Shown one piece after another: positions 45,201-55,980 of a stretch of DNA of 64,000 nt. The first letter of the stretch is position 1. Every line of letters begins with the position of its first letter. The translations under genes were made by a program, and so were the position numbers. Source of the DNA: Deinandra increscens subsp. villosa. Taxonomy: Eukaryota > Streptophyta > Magnoliopsida > Asterales > Asteraceae. The notes beneath the pieces are model-generated. The model worked only from the letters and a program-made list of their open reading frames with translations. It ran no database searches and was not told the origin of the DNA. Location of the stretch: the NCBI GenBank assembly GCA_039602395.1, contig JBCNJP010000018.1, positions 7,622,163 to 7,686,162 on the forward strand, in the 5' to 3' direction.

Positions 45201-45990
45201 ATCAACTTTATTGACTGTTAATTTTGAATGTAGAACCTATACGAAATGGGTTTACGTAGAGTTTTGGTCACGGGGACCGGACCGATAGGTTGTGTGCCTG
45301 CTGAGCTAGCGCAGCACAGCAGGAACGGTGAGTGCTCGGAGCAGCTGCAAACGGCAGCAGGTTTGTTTAACCCTCAACTCCAACAAATGCTAGACAGTCT
45401 CAACCAAGAAATCGGGAGTCATACGTTTATTGGTGTCAATATTCGTCAGACGAGCATCGACTTCATCTCCGATCCAGCGAGATACGGTATGCGTCAACAA
45501 AATCATCCCTCATACAACTAAATGTGAAAATGGAATATCTTTTATATATATAATAAATAAATAAAAAGGGCCTATCAATCATGTGTCACAATCTTATGAC
45601 ATAAATCTTTTCTTTATTTAATTCGTTATTTAATTCGTTATTTAATTCGTATAATACATGATTTTCTAACATATAGAAACTTATAAAGAATGAATTCGAA
45701 GAATGAATTCGAGGGATTTATAATCATGGTCTCTATATGTGTTTTGAGTAGGATTTGTTACATCGAAGATAGCATGTTGTGGGCAAGGACCATACAACGG
45801 AATTGGACTATGCACACCTCGGTCGAATTTGTGTCCTAATAGAGATATATACGCATTTTGGGATCCTTTCCACCCGTCCGAGAAAGCAAACAGACTCATC
45901 GTGCAACAAATTATGACGGGCTCTACCGACTACATTTCACCGATGAACCTCAGCACCATCATGGCTTTGGATGCTGCGGAATATGTGTGA
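42297..45990 (+). CDS. GDSL-motif esterase/lipase, secreted, 5 exons
   Basis: A plant GDSL (SGNH) esterase/lipase, which hydrolyses ester bonds of lipids or acylated cell-wall and cuticle components. Exons: 42297-42546, 42714-42841, 44279-44521, 45234-45486, 45752-45990; they sum to 1113 bp, exactly 370 codons plus stop, with GT/AG introns. A hydrophobic signal peptide covers residues 8-24, with cleavage likely before Ala29-Arg31. Catalytic blocks are all present: FGDSLVDNG (Ser39), GANFASAGVGI (Gly115), GGND (Asn171) and DPFHP (Asp329, His332). The sequence resembles Arabidopsis At5g33370 and LTL1, so a role in cuticle or stress-related lipid turnover is possible but unproved. An in-frame GTG at 42267 is not a plant start. 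A polyadenylation signal AATAAA lies at 46157-46162. Introns 2 and 3 carry a SINE and repeat R1. Confidence 0.93.
42864..42955 (+). mobile_element. SINE in intron 2 of the GDSL gene
   Basis: This 92-bp element has a perfect 11-bp target duplication AATCCTTCAAA at 42853-42863 and 42956-42966. It has an A-box-like TAGCATAATGATA, a weak B-box-like GATGTTCATCC and a 3' end AAAGCCATTC followed by A. It belongs to the same family as the SINE at 21715-21820. Confidence 0.85.
42992..43155 (+). repeat. Possible further SINE-like sequence in intron 2
   Basis: ACTAGCTCAATTGGTAGAG (43006-43024) is an excellent tRNA A-box, but I see no B-box or target duplication, so the call is weak. The remaining 1.1 kb of the intron is AT-rich and featureless. 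Confidence 0.3.
44789..44950. repeat. Degenerate short tandem repeat in intron 3
   Basis: About five units of roughly 24 bp on the theme GACATTTTCAAACTTTTTAAAT. Intron 4 has a similar small array, three exact copies of TTATTTAATTCG at 45614-45649. Confidence 0.65.
45021..45179 (+). repeat. Repeat R1, second copy, in intron 3
   Basis: It resembles 41273-41477 but keeps the empty site (ATGAAGTTATTA once, 45063-45074) where the other copy has a T-rich insert. It ends about 55 bp before exon 4. Confidence 0.75.
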
Positions 45991-46761
45991 CTTCTTCACC
46001 ATCGATCTCTTCTTGATATATCCAAGCTCCTATACGGCGCATCTATTGAGTTTTATAGAATTGTTTGTCTTAATTAAGATTTTGATTTTTAATGTTAGAT
46101 TTTGAGTTTGCTAGGTAATTGGAACTAAAATCTCTTATCTTAGTTTGATTGAAATGAATAAAAGTTTCATGTTTTTCTTAAGTGTGTGGTGATAACATTT
46201 ACTCCATTTGTAGGACTAAAATTGTTGGTTTATCAGACCAGCTGTTTCTGTGCTTGTTGTCTCCCTGGGACCATAAAATAATGCACTGATACGTTCAAAA
46301 TGAACAGAACTGTTAGGTGGGGTAAGGTGTATGATCAAGAGTGGGTCAGCTTATATCCAGTTGTACCAATTTATCTGAATTTTTTTTTTTTTTTTGCAAC
46401 GTTCCAAATTAAACCTTTATTTATCTGAATACAAGTAGTATTCCGAGCATTAAAAGAGCAAAAAGAAGAAACAGGCTAAAAATTATTAGCCTATAGAAAC
46501 AAATGGCTTAAATTCCCATCCATATACGCACATTTGACTACACAGATCTAGCGGACCTTCACAGAACACTAAATGGAAGGGGCTGCTATAGACACCGCTT
46601 TTTTTTTTCCGCCAAACGCCCCAATTAGGCCTAAATGGGACGTTTAGGGGTTTTTTGAGGTTCAATAATGACTGACACCACACCTAAATGATGTCCCAGT
46701 TAGGTTTAACCGTGACATATTGGGGGGGGGGGGGGGGGGCTTTTTTGGGGTTTAATAATGA
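45991..46761. other. GDSL gene 3' flank and inverted pieces
   Basis: It contains the 3' UTR, a small poly(A) retroposon (46381-46418), a 19-G run (46721-46739) and partial, partly inverted copies of the start of the 262-bp repeat unit (for example CCTAAATGGGACGTTTAGG near 46630, and GACTGACACCACACCTAAA near 46670). No gene is seen. Confidence 0.6.
46381..46418 (-). mobile_element. Second severely truncated poly(A) retroposon
   Basis: A 38-bp insert whose minus strand ends GGAACGTTGC followed by 15 A, flanked by a 12-bp target duplication ATTTATCTGAAT at 46369-46380 and 46419-46430. Confidence 0.8.
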
Positions 46762-48432
46762 CTGACACCAAGTGATATCATATATGTTACGGTTAAGCCT
46801 AAATGAGACGTTTAGGTGCGGTGTCCGAAGAATAGGGGAAATGGAAATGGAATAATTGGTTCATGCTATAATCATAATAATATCTTGCACTCAAAGAATG
46901 GAGTAATTTTCAATGGTAGTAGGTTTGCTGGAAGACAGTATTGGGAGAAATCAAATAAATGGTGTTTCTTTGGATTTTATAAAGTAACAAAATTTTGGAA
47001 GAAATGGTGTGCTTCAAATGACCAAGGTTGCGGAAGTCGGAAGTCGGAGTCGAGGCGGCCGGCGTCCTTGGAGGGATTCCTCGGATTCCTCGGGAGGAGT
47101 CGGATCGGGCTTTTTTATATAAAATATATAAAAATATATAATTAAACATAAATATTATTTAAATAACAAACATACCAATAAACATTTTAATAAAACATGA
47201 AAATATTTTTAGAAGTTTTAAGAATTATGTTAGGTCAGTTAGATATTTCTCAAGTAAAATAATTTTTAGGTAGAAGGGTGATAATTGGATATTTATTAGG
47301 GTAAAAGGAGTATACTTGTAACTTCTATAACTTTTATATAGTAAAATAGGGTTACATAACAGCAGTCACTTTCCAAATGACAAAATCCCTCTCAGCTCTT
47401 CACGAGAAAGCATATCCTGTCGTCCCCTGCCTGCTGTGCTCCGGTGAATCCTCCGACGATTTCCTCCAGCGAAGTTCAAAAGTGTCCGACTAGGCAAGGA
47501 ATAGGGTTAAAGCCCCAAAAACTAAAGGTGTTGACTTGGTCAACGACTTTTAGGCCGATTTTCAAAGATCGCGACGGCAGAGCACCGACTTCCGATTCTC
47601 CGGCAATTCCTCGTCCGACTCCAGCGACTTTTGCAACACTGCAAATGACTGACACCAAGTGACATCATATATGCCACGGTTATGCCTAATTGAGACGTTT
47701 AGGTGCGGTGTCCGGAGAATAGGGAAAAAGGAATTGGAAGAATTGGTTCATGCTATAATCATAATAATATCTTGCACTCAAAGAATGGAGTAATTTTCAA
47801 TGGTAGTAGGTTTGCTAGAAGGCAAAGTATTGGGAGAAATCAAATAAATGATGTTTCTTTGGATTTTATAAAGTAACAAAAATTTGGAAGAAATGGTGTG
47901 CTTCAAATGACTGACACCAAGTGACATCATATATGCCACGGTTATGCCTAATTGAGACGTTTAGGTGCGATGTCTGGAGAATAGGAAAAATGGAATTGGA
48001 AGAATTGGTTCATGCTATAATCATAATAATATCTTGCACTCAAAGAATGGAGTAATTTTCAATGGTAGTAGGTTTGCTAGAAGACAAAGTATTGGGAGAA
48101 ATCAAATAAATGATGTTTCTTTGGATTTTATAAAGTAACAAAAATTTGGAAGAAATGGTGTGCTTCAAATGACTGACACCAAGTGACATCATATATGCCA
48201 CGGTTAGGCCTAATTGAGACGTTTAGGTGCGGTGTCTGGAGAATAGGAAAAAGGGAATTGGAAGAATTGGTTCATGCTATAATCATAATAATATCTTGCA
48301 CTCAAAGAATGGAGTAATTTTCAATGGTAGTAGGTTTGCTGAAAGACAAAGTATTGGGAGAAATCAAATAAATGGTGTTTCTTTGGATTTTATAAAGTAA
48401 CAAAAATTTAGAAGAAATGGTGTGCTTCAAAT
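46762..48432 (+). repeat. Four-copy 262-bp tandem array made from a LINE tail
   Basis: Units begin CTGACACCAAGTGA at 46762, 47649, 47911 and 48173; the last three are exactly 262 bp apart and the first is separated only by a hAT-type insertion. Each holds a degenerate LINE C-terminus (KNGVIFNGSRFAGR, then in another frame VLGEIK ... WKKWCASN). No unit is open, so I read it as a minisatellite grown from a dead LINE fragment. Confidence 0.85.
47023..47641. mobile_element. Non-autonomous hAT-type element
   Basis: This 619-bp sequence has imperfect inverted ends (CAAGGTTGCGGAAGTCG against CAGTGTTGCAAAAGTCG) and a perfect 8-bp target duplication CAAATGAC at 47015-47022 and 47642-47649, the length typical of hAT elements. 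No transposase frame is present. Its ends are GC-rich and its middle AT-rich. Confidence 0.85.
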
Positions 48433-48547
48433 TGTTTCAAGTAATTCTTTGTCTGCAGATTACTTTGAGGTAGTGTACATCTTGATGGTTGTAAACACAT
48501 AGCATCATGACAGGTTAAGACAGAAAACATGAAACAAGTAGCCTTCT

Positions 48548-48687
48548 TTCAAGTAGGGACATCCTATGCATACATCTTTTAGTCTAAACTTGTACCCATA
48601 TACGTCCCGTATCAAGCTATACACTACGTATTGGGCATAAAAAAATAAGAATTCTCTGTCAGTCTGTAACGTCAGTATGAGATTTGA
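48548..48687. repeat. 140-bp flanking block, left copy
   Basis: It starts TTCAAGTAGGGAC and ends GAGATTTGA, and recurs at 50242-50381 in the same orientation on the other side of a Gypsy remnant. It is too long to be a normal target duplication. Confidence 0.8.
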
Positions 48688-50241
48688 AGCAAAGAGGTTA
48701 GAGGAAGATAGGATTCCAAAAATCAATTATCTCCCTTTTCATATCATGTATCATGCTTAAATAAAGCATTAATTTACATAAGACCCCTTAGTTTAATAAA
48801 AATGACTTAGTATACCCTTAGTTTGGATATAATAATAGTAAATATAAAGATAGCGTAACAATACTCCACTCTTAACCAGCTTTTTGTCCACAAAAAGAAA
48901 ACTCAACAACTCGAACATCAAACGTCTCCAATCGTGTCCTCTTCACGTTCATCGCCGTCTTTCACATCAATTACAAAAAGTGTTTTTTTTCTTGCACTTA
49001 TGCCCCGAGACGAACTTTTCTGTGCACCAAAAACATTCTCTCTTTGACCTTTTTAACTCAAGTTCCTCACCCGTCAACCGCTTTGCGTTGACCATTGTCG
49101 GTTTATAAGCTTGTGGCCCGGTGGTTTGGTTGTTGGTTTCGGCAATACAGGGAGCTTCGTTACATTAACCGGTGGTGTTATTTTGACATATTCCTTCCCA
49201 CTCTTGACAAGTTGTGATCCATCCTCATCAGACTTGAGTTTTTCCTCCAAGGATTCGTTATTGAGGCTTTGTATTTTAGCTAACCCATAGGCCTCATCTA
49301 AGGTGTGTGGCTTAAACATCGGTCCCCGTATTTTCTGTTTAAGGCTCTTGAGATAAAGAATAACCCCTTGTATTTCACTAAGACTAACCTTGTTCAACAA
49401 GCAGCTGAAAGAGGTGTTATAATCATCAAGCAAGTAGGTTTAAGTGAACGATTTAATGTCTTCCAACGGGTCTTCAAACATAGCATTAGAGAAGCGACTT
49501 GAGATAGCCCAGATGTAATCGGCCCACGGTAGTTCCACCACCGTTGCCCCCACGTGTCTTCATAAAAGTCGGGTGCCACTGTATGGCTTCTCCTTCGAAG
49601 TGGATAACTGCATATCTCAATTTCATGTGATCCGGAGTTTCATCAATCGTAAAAAAGTGTTCGCAACGATAGATTCGTGCCTCAACGTCTTCTCTTGGAA
49701 ATCGGGGAAGCTCAACCTTCCCGATTCTCGTGTGACGATTACCACCCCGCAGATCAGAATCATGAAACCGACCCGACCCGGGGTTGTCACCCCCACCGCT
49801 GCTATAGCTACCGTCGCTTGAATGTTCTTTGAACGCTCATAATATCTCCTCGTGTTGTTTCAGTTATTGTTCTTGTTGCTTCATAGAATGTTCTTGTTGT
49901 TTCAACAACGAAGCTAGAGTTTTCTGAAGACCTGAGATGGCCTTTTCATTATCCTTGAGAGTGTTGTCAAATTCTTGGTTGTGAGTTGTCATGGTGGTGA
50001 GGTAGAATTCCGATGAGGGATCGAAATGGCTCTGATGCCTTTGTTATGAAAGAATTCCAAGAGAGAGGGAAGCACAAAGTCTAGAGGGAGATAGGATTTC
50101 AAAAGTCCATTCTCTCCCTTTTCATATCACGTACCATGCATAAATAAATCATTAATAACATAAGACCCATAGTTTAACAAAAATGACTCAGTAGACCCTT
50201 GACTTAGATATAATAATAGTAAATACAAAAATAATGTAACA
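48686..50241 (-). mobile_element. Decayed Gypsy element with gag remnant
   Basis: The right LTR (50042-50241) starts TGTTATG and ends GTAACA; the left one (about 48686-48860) ends GTAACA but lacks its first 25 or so bases. On the minus strand a primer-binding-like GGCATCAGAGCC lies at about 50028-50039 and a purine-rich tract at 48861-48874. The internal 1.2 kb carries a broken gag: a coiled N-terminus starting at 49992 (MTTHNQEFDNTL) and a later frame (49074-49433) with the LKSLKQKIRGPMFKPHTLDEAYGLAKIQ block typical of Gypsy gag. Pol is absent. Confidence 0.75.
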
Positions 50242-50381
50242 TTCAAGTAGGGACCTCCTATGCGTACACCCTTTAGTCTAAACTTACACTCCTATACATC
50301 CTTATTAAGCTTCGACGCTACGTACCGGGCATAAAGAAATAAGAATTGTCCGTGAGTCTATCATGTTAGTACGAGATTTGA
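50242..50381. repeat. 140-bp flanking block, right copy
   Basis: It starts exactly at the end of the right LTR (GTAACA then TTCAAG). See the left copy at 48548-48687. Confidence 0.8.
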
Positions 50382-50400
50382 CCAGACCAAACGCTCTATA

Positions 50401-50477
50401 AGGCCCAATACGAGACTTATAGATTGTAGGTACAGGTTATACGAGGCGTTTTTCTTTATACGCCCCGTATTGGGCCT
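50401..50477. repeat. Inverted repeat with 12-bp arms
   Basis: Arms AGGCCCAATACG (50401-50412) and CGTATTGGGCCT (50466-50477) are perfect, with a 53-bp spacer that has weaker pairing of its own. It could be a small MITE core; no target duplication was found. Confidence 0.65.
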
Positions 50478-51446
50478 TTTTAAATGACCAAAATCTTCAT
50501 TCTTTCACCCGTCCATTTCTCTACTTCCGTTTCCTTTGTTCCTTTCTCTTTCGTTACATTTAATACTTTACAAACACTCATCACACAATATCCCCGAGTT
50601 ATTAATCATGTCGTTCTACAACTTTCTTTTTGGTGAAGACTCTTCTTCTTCTTCTGGCCCGATATGGGTTCCTGAAACAAACCAGATAATCGGTTAATTA
50701 TTTTTAACAGCTTTTATGTATTTTATTTTAAAATTGATTTTTATTAAGAACTTCTATTTTTTACTATGAACATTTTCAAATTATTATATAAGTGATTATT
50801 ATTTTTTAATTTCTATTTTTTTTCTAAGCTTTTATATTTAGTTTCACTTGTTACTTTGAAAACTAATAAATACAATTAAAGTAAATAAAATAGTATTATT
50901 ATTGTTATCTACAATACACTAAAAGTTGAGCAATGGTACAATTTTGACACCATAATGAATGCTAAATCATAAATACGGTTTACTTGAAAACAAGCGCTTG
51001 GTACTACATGCTTAAGCATTGTGTCATAAATACAAATACACCATTTTGAAATAACACCATCATCATCATCATACATCATCATAGAAAATAAATGAATATG
51101 GTTATTAATAAACTTCATATAAAAATAAATAATATAATCAATTAAAAAACCATCGGCCTTCTTGAACTATCCAACTTCTTGCAACTCCTAACCAATAAAT
51201 CTCATATTAATCATCATAATTTTCATAGTAAAAGCATCATCCTTTAGCCTTCTTGCAACTCATGTTAAATTAATTGATGTCATCTTTTCTAATCCTATAT
51301 AAACCCATCCAAACCTCATTTGCTTACCCCCTCCCCACTCCGTGTCTCTCCCTCCTTATATCATGTAAGTTGTATTTTATTATGTAACGACATTTCTATT
51401 AAAAATTTGGATTTTGTATCATCTATGTTGACAACCCCCCTTTGAG
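50478..51446 (+). other. Region with possible gene remnant, not recognised
   Basis: A 30-codon frame from ATG 50608 (MSFYNFLFGEDSSSSSG ...) sits after CT-rich, leader-like sequence but ends at once. The rest is AT-rich. A TATA-like CCTATATAAACCC at 51294-51306 with CT-rich sequence after it might be a promoter for the frame near 51652. I do not recognise a function. Confidence 0.25.
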
Positions 51447-51575
51447 TCCGGCGGGAAGAAAATGTACCGCCGGAACAATTGACTTTTCTCTTTAAGTCCG
51501 GCGGGAAGAAAATGTACCGCCGGAACGATTGACTTTTGTTGCTTTCGCCGGCGTGAATAAAATGTAACGTCGGCA
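51447..51575. repeat. Three consecutive GC hairpins
   Basis: TCCGGCGG and CCGCCGGA pair around a 12-base loop at 51447-51474; the unit repeats 50 bp later (51497-51524), and a diverged third follows (51547-51575, GCCGGCG against CGTCGGC). The loop GAAGAAAATGTA is the same in the first two. Confidence 0.8.
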
Positions 51576-51651
51576 GCAAACGAGTTGTTTTTTTAGTTCG
51601 ACTCTTTTGTTATTCTACTCTACTAAATGTTTTTCATTTTGCATTTGCAGG

Positions 51652-51821
51652 TTGTTGATTCGTACCTCATACCAATGTTGTTGGATATCGTTCGTTGCAT
51701 GGTTGGAGAAGTAGAGTGTTATGTCTTCGTTTACGCAACCGCGGGTGCATTGGTGCTTAGAACCAATTATAATGTCAGGCCAAGATTACACAACGAGTTG
51801 GATTTGAAAAATAATTATTAA
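51652..51821 (+). other. Possible terminal exon, unknown gene
   Basis: After an acceptor-like TTTGCAG a frame runs VVDSYLIPMLL ... LHNELDLKNNY then stop. It resembles no family I know. It may be the end of a small spliced gene or chance. Confidence 0.25.
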
Positions 51822-52478
51822 ACTTATTACTTGAAACAATAATGTTTGTCCGGTAGATATAATACAAGTTATACACTTTTTTCTCAAAAAGGAAATAAGA
51901 AATGAAAAACAGCTTACATGATGATGTTGGGTTATATAACTATTATCAAAACACGAGTACGCAGCGGAAAGAAACCTATGAATTAATCTAACTAACCGGT
52001 TTTAGAACGTGTACCTTTTTAGCTCGGCAAGACTTGATCTCTTGGAGGATTTAACACAAATCCCTCTACGATCGCACACACGACACACCAATGCTATGTG
52101 CTAGCAACCGATCACGAACTCCTCTTGATGTAGGCTTGGTCGAACCACACAAGAAATCGCAACCCCCTTGGGTTTTCTTGTTGCCCAATTCGAGAGAGTA
52201 TAGAGAGAGAATTAGAGTTTTCTTTTATCTGATAAAAGCAACCAGCCAACCAACACCTAAACCATAAACCAGTAGGTCTATATATAGGATTGGAGAACTT
52301 GATAAACAAGTTAAGGGTTTGGATAGGCATGGGCCGAATTTCGGCTTTAAGGCTTATCCCAAAGCCTTTTCTCAATTGTAATCTAATTACAATTCTCTCT
52401 AATTACAACTAACACCCCTGTTAACAATTAACTGTCAGTTTTTTAACGAAACCTCGTTAAATGTTCGTGATAAATATT

Positions 52479-55034
52479 TGTGACACCCGAGAATTTCAAG
52501 GTTAACTTCCGTTAGACAAACCCGTTAGTTACGTTATAAGTGTTAACTTAGTAGCTAATGCATAACTAGGCCGAATACGTCCACGACCTCTGGTTGATCA
52601 CCGAACCCGTCCATATGTGTTATGTGTTCATCATTGATTGTCTTTATGTGCAAAGTGATTTAAATACATGACTTATTATTGTGAATAGCATGATTAATTG
52701 TAAATACTTGATTATGTGAAAATTGCCCAAATTTGGTAGTCAGCGAAACTACCGAGCGAAATTACAGATTCGCCCGGTAGAAGGCTAGACTGATCAATGT
52801 AACCGAGACCAGAGCTAGTTTCGTCTGGCCAGCGAAACTGCCAGCGAAACTAGCCTCTGATATAAATAAACATTATAAACCCTAGTAGCCTCATTTGCTC
52901 AAACCACACAACAACACACACACACTCTCTCCTGGTCAGCCGAGAAGATCACCTAAGGACCAAGACCCCAGCCTCAATACCATCATCTCACCTCATTCAT
53001 CGATCCTAGAATCATCCGTGAGTCCCAAAAACTATGTTTTATGCTTTTCTATATGTTTTCTTCTTAAAGCATGCTCAAATCTTCATGTAACTGCTTGATC
53101 TGCTAGTATATTGTTTAGGAATGCTAGATCTGTGCTAAAGTTGATAACTTTACGTGTGAAATCCATCCATGTTAGAGATTTGTGCAAATTAGGTCATTTT
53201 AGGGTTTTGAACCTATTTTAGAGATTTGATGATCAAAATGCATGTTAAACTTGATAAAGCTGCTTGATTTATGTTGGTAAATGCCTATGGATGCTAGATA
53301 ATGAATTGCATGTATGATCAGAAGCTGTTAGGTTGATTTTTAGGCAAATCCGTATGTTTTTCGCGACCAGCGAAACTGTGTGTTCTCTGGGCGAAACTAA
53401 GTAGCGAAATTATATCTCCTTCCAGCGACACTGACCAGTGAAACTATAGTGTCGCCGGGAACCTGACCAGACCAACTCGAGCGAAACTATCGAGCGAAAT
53501 ACCTGAACGAAAGTTCAAACCAGTTTCCCTGCGAAACTAGGCTAGCGAAACTGCGTCAGCAGTTTCGGGCGAAACTAGCCTAGCGAAACTGTGTCACCGG
53601 GCATTGCCTAGCGAAAGTGCTGCCCGTGCACCTAGCGAAACTGCCTAGCGAAACTATGCTAGCGAAACTAAGACCTGACCTAAAAACCAAACTTGTGAAA
53701 TTTGCTTAAGTGTTATGCCATGACCTACATGATTATGCCATGATGAAACATGTTTGATATCTGATTTATATGAACCCTTGTTTATGATCAACCATTGGTG
53801 TCGTGTGTCGGTATGTCGAGTCATAGTTGCAACGTGCTATGTTATGGGCCATAGTGACGTTAAGTAAAGATTAGACACGAAACTAATACTTAAGACCTAA
53901 ACGTGTTCTAGGTCTTCGTTAAGCAAACATAAAATTGGATTACTTGAAGTGTAGCAGTGCAACCAAAGGTGAGTGTCACTAACCCGCTTACCGTGAGTCC
54001 GTTTGGGCCACACCGAATAACTTAACGAAAGCAATGCTGACAAACTCTAGAGTGCTAGGCACCTACTGATGAACATGAGAACACGGGATGCTTGGCACCC
54101 ACTTGATGAACTGAAGTGTTTTATGGGAAACACTCGTGAACTCTGAATAAACTATTTTTGAAACAAAACTGAAAACGTTTTAATATGGCTAGTGTAGGTT
54201 AAAGTCTAAACCATATGATATCACATGTTTTCTAAGGATGCCTTATAACTTAAAAGTCCTCAACTAAAATTGTGTCATTAATTGTAAAGCGAGGGGATGT
54301 TGGGTAGATCTACTGGAGTTTGACAAACTCCGCCCCGTGGCACGGGAAGTGCACGGAGGAACAATATCAGCCTATTTGACCGTGGTCCCGAGAGGACACG
54401 GGGGAGGCAAAAACCGCGACGACGTAGGTCCGCACCGTACGGGATGGCTCGGCCCCCACAAATAAGTCAGCTTTGGTACAAACTTCCTTAGAGCATGGAA
54501 CAACGGATTAGCTACCCGCGATATCGGTTGAGTCCTTTAACTTTACGGAACTAGTACATACCCGATGACGTAGGTCACGGACAAACCATTATTAACCTGA
54601 GAATTAATTACGAGCATTGCTTTTCACAAATAAATAACTTGTAAGTATATCTTGACACGAATTATGATTATGAGACTGGGCCAATGCATGACAAGCCCAC
54701 TGTGAACTCACCAACCGTTAGGTTGACACTTGCGTGGTTTAAACTTTTGCAGATCGCTAAGGAGTATCCGCTGGAGGTTGGCATGGCACAGAAGATGTTT
54801 ACTTTTATTTAAACTAAATTGGGAATTTAAAACAACATTTATGTAAAGCACGTGGTTAGTGCTAAGGACAATTATTTTCTTTTCCGCTGCGTATGTAATT
54901 TAAGATTTTGATTTATAAATTGTGTTTGAACTAACCCTGATTCGTTTAGTATTTGTAACTATGGTTGTGGATCCTGGTCTAGTCGCGCCCCTTAACGGTA
55001 TAAACTCCGTTAGTGGTATTTTGGGGGTGTGACA
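52479..55034 (+). repeat. Solo LTR C of Gypsy type, nested in a Copia LTR
   Basis: This 2556-bp LTR starts TGTGACACC and ends GGGGGTGTGACA, with a perfect target duplication ATATT at 52474-52478 and 55035-55039. It contains a dispersed GCGAAACT array (52741-53680), the GTAGATCTAC palindrome (54304-54313) and the CAACC/GGTTG hairpin with CAG (54708-54752). It has no tRNA-like cassette that I can see. Confidence 0.92.
52741..53680 (+). repeat. Dispersed GCGAAACT motif array
   Basis: I counted 13 exact GCGAAACT copies plus several one-base variants, most preceded by CTA or CCA. They cluster at 52741-52860 and 53345-53675. The stretch is non-coding. Confidence 0.8.
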
Positions 55035-55156
55035 ATATTAATTAACCATTAATTAATATTAATACATTTGGTGTCGAGACGTGTGACCCCGTAGGCTTAA
55101 ATAATTTCCGGACATACGCTTACTATTACATGATCATATCCCTACAGCTCCCACTT

Positions 55157-55980
55157 GAGCTTGCAATAGTAAAGGTAATAACATTGGTTAGTGTCTAGCA
55201 ACACGCCAATGCTCCCAGAAATATTTAAGTACAGTTTCTCAAAGTGTATTTAAATGGTACAGTCATTTACTATCCCTTTGTTACCGATACCGTGTTAAAT
55301 ATGGATATGGATCAAAGTCATTCCATACTTTAACGATTCTGTTTCTCATTCTCGCAACTAACTTAAGATTACCAAATTGCAAATCGAGACATCTCTAGAT
55401 TTCATTTGGGCACGGCCATGTAAACATCTTAATTAGTCCAATGAGGGGCCCAGTGGTATCTACTTCAGCACAAAGCTGAAGGAACAAATCCTCTTGACTA
55501 CACGTGTCAAGTCACATACTTCACTACACTTACTGAAAATAGCCCTTTTGTACTACCTTATTCAGGATAGTTAGACCTATATCAAGTAAGTGCAATCCAT
55601 ACATGCATGACCTGCTTGTATCTCAAGTCTAAGGATAAGTAAAGCAACCATTTACGAATTTCACTCAATGACGCCGATCCATAAAGTGACAATTCGTTAG
55701 TGGGTCAGTCCAGTATGCATCCAATGAATACCATGTGAGTTTGGTGGGACCATCCAAACCAATCACTCAGATTTTGTCTTAGTTTAACTATATTCCCATA
55801 TAGTTAATCGACAATGGACAATTTAGAATACTTGACAAGTACTCAAGGATTAAACATGCAAATATAGGACACAACTTAACCATTAAATGAAATCACACAT
55901 ATCAAATACTTTATTTCATTATATAAACAGAAATTGCTTAATGTCCTTTATCCAAATACCGAACATCAGACATACATGAT
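55157..55980 (-). other. 3' untranslated part of the second Copia element
   Basis: Sequence between the RNase H stop codon (55981) and the polypurine tract. No frame or repeat was noticed. Confidence 0.6.

Larger units (their letters stand above)
51925..55146 (-). repeat. 3' LTR of the second Copia element, split by a solo LTR
   Basis: It starts TGTTGGG (51925) and ends CCCTACA (55146); a polypurine tract (AAGTGGGAGC on the minus strand, 55147-55156) abuts it. Without the 2.56-kb insertion at 52479-55034 and one target repeat it is about 661 bp. Confidence 0.8.

Noticed and set aside
46721..46739. Run of 19 G as a biological feature
   Set aside because: Long homopolymers are often assembly or sequencing artefacts; no structure depends on it.
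50608..51821. A spliced gene from ATG 50608 to the frame at 51652-51821
   Set aside because: The first frame stops after 30 codons, no convincing donor was found and neither end resembles a known protein; listed only as low-confidence remnants.
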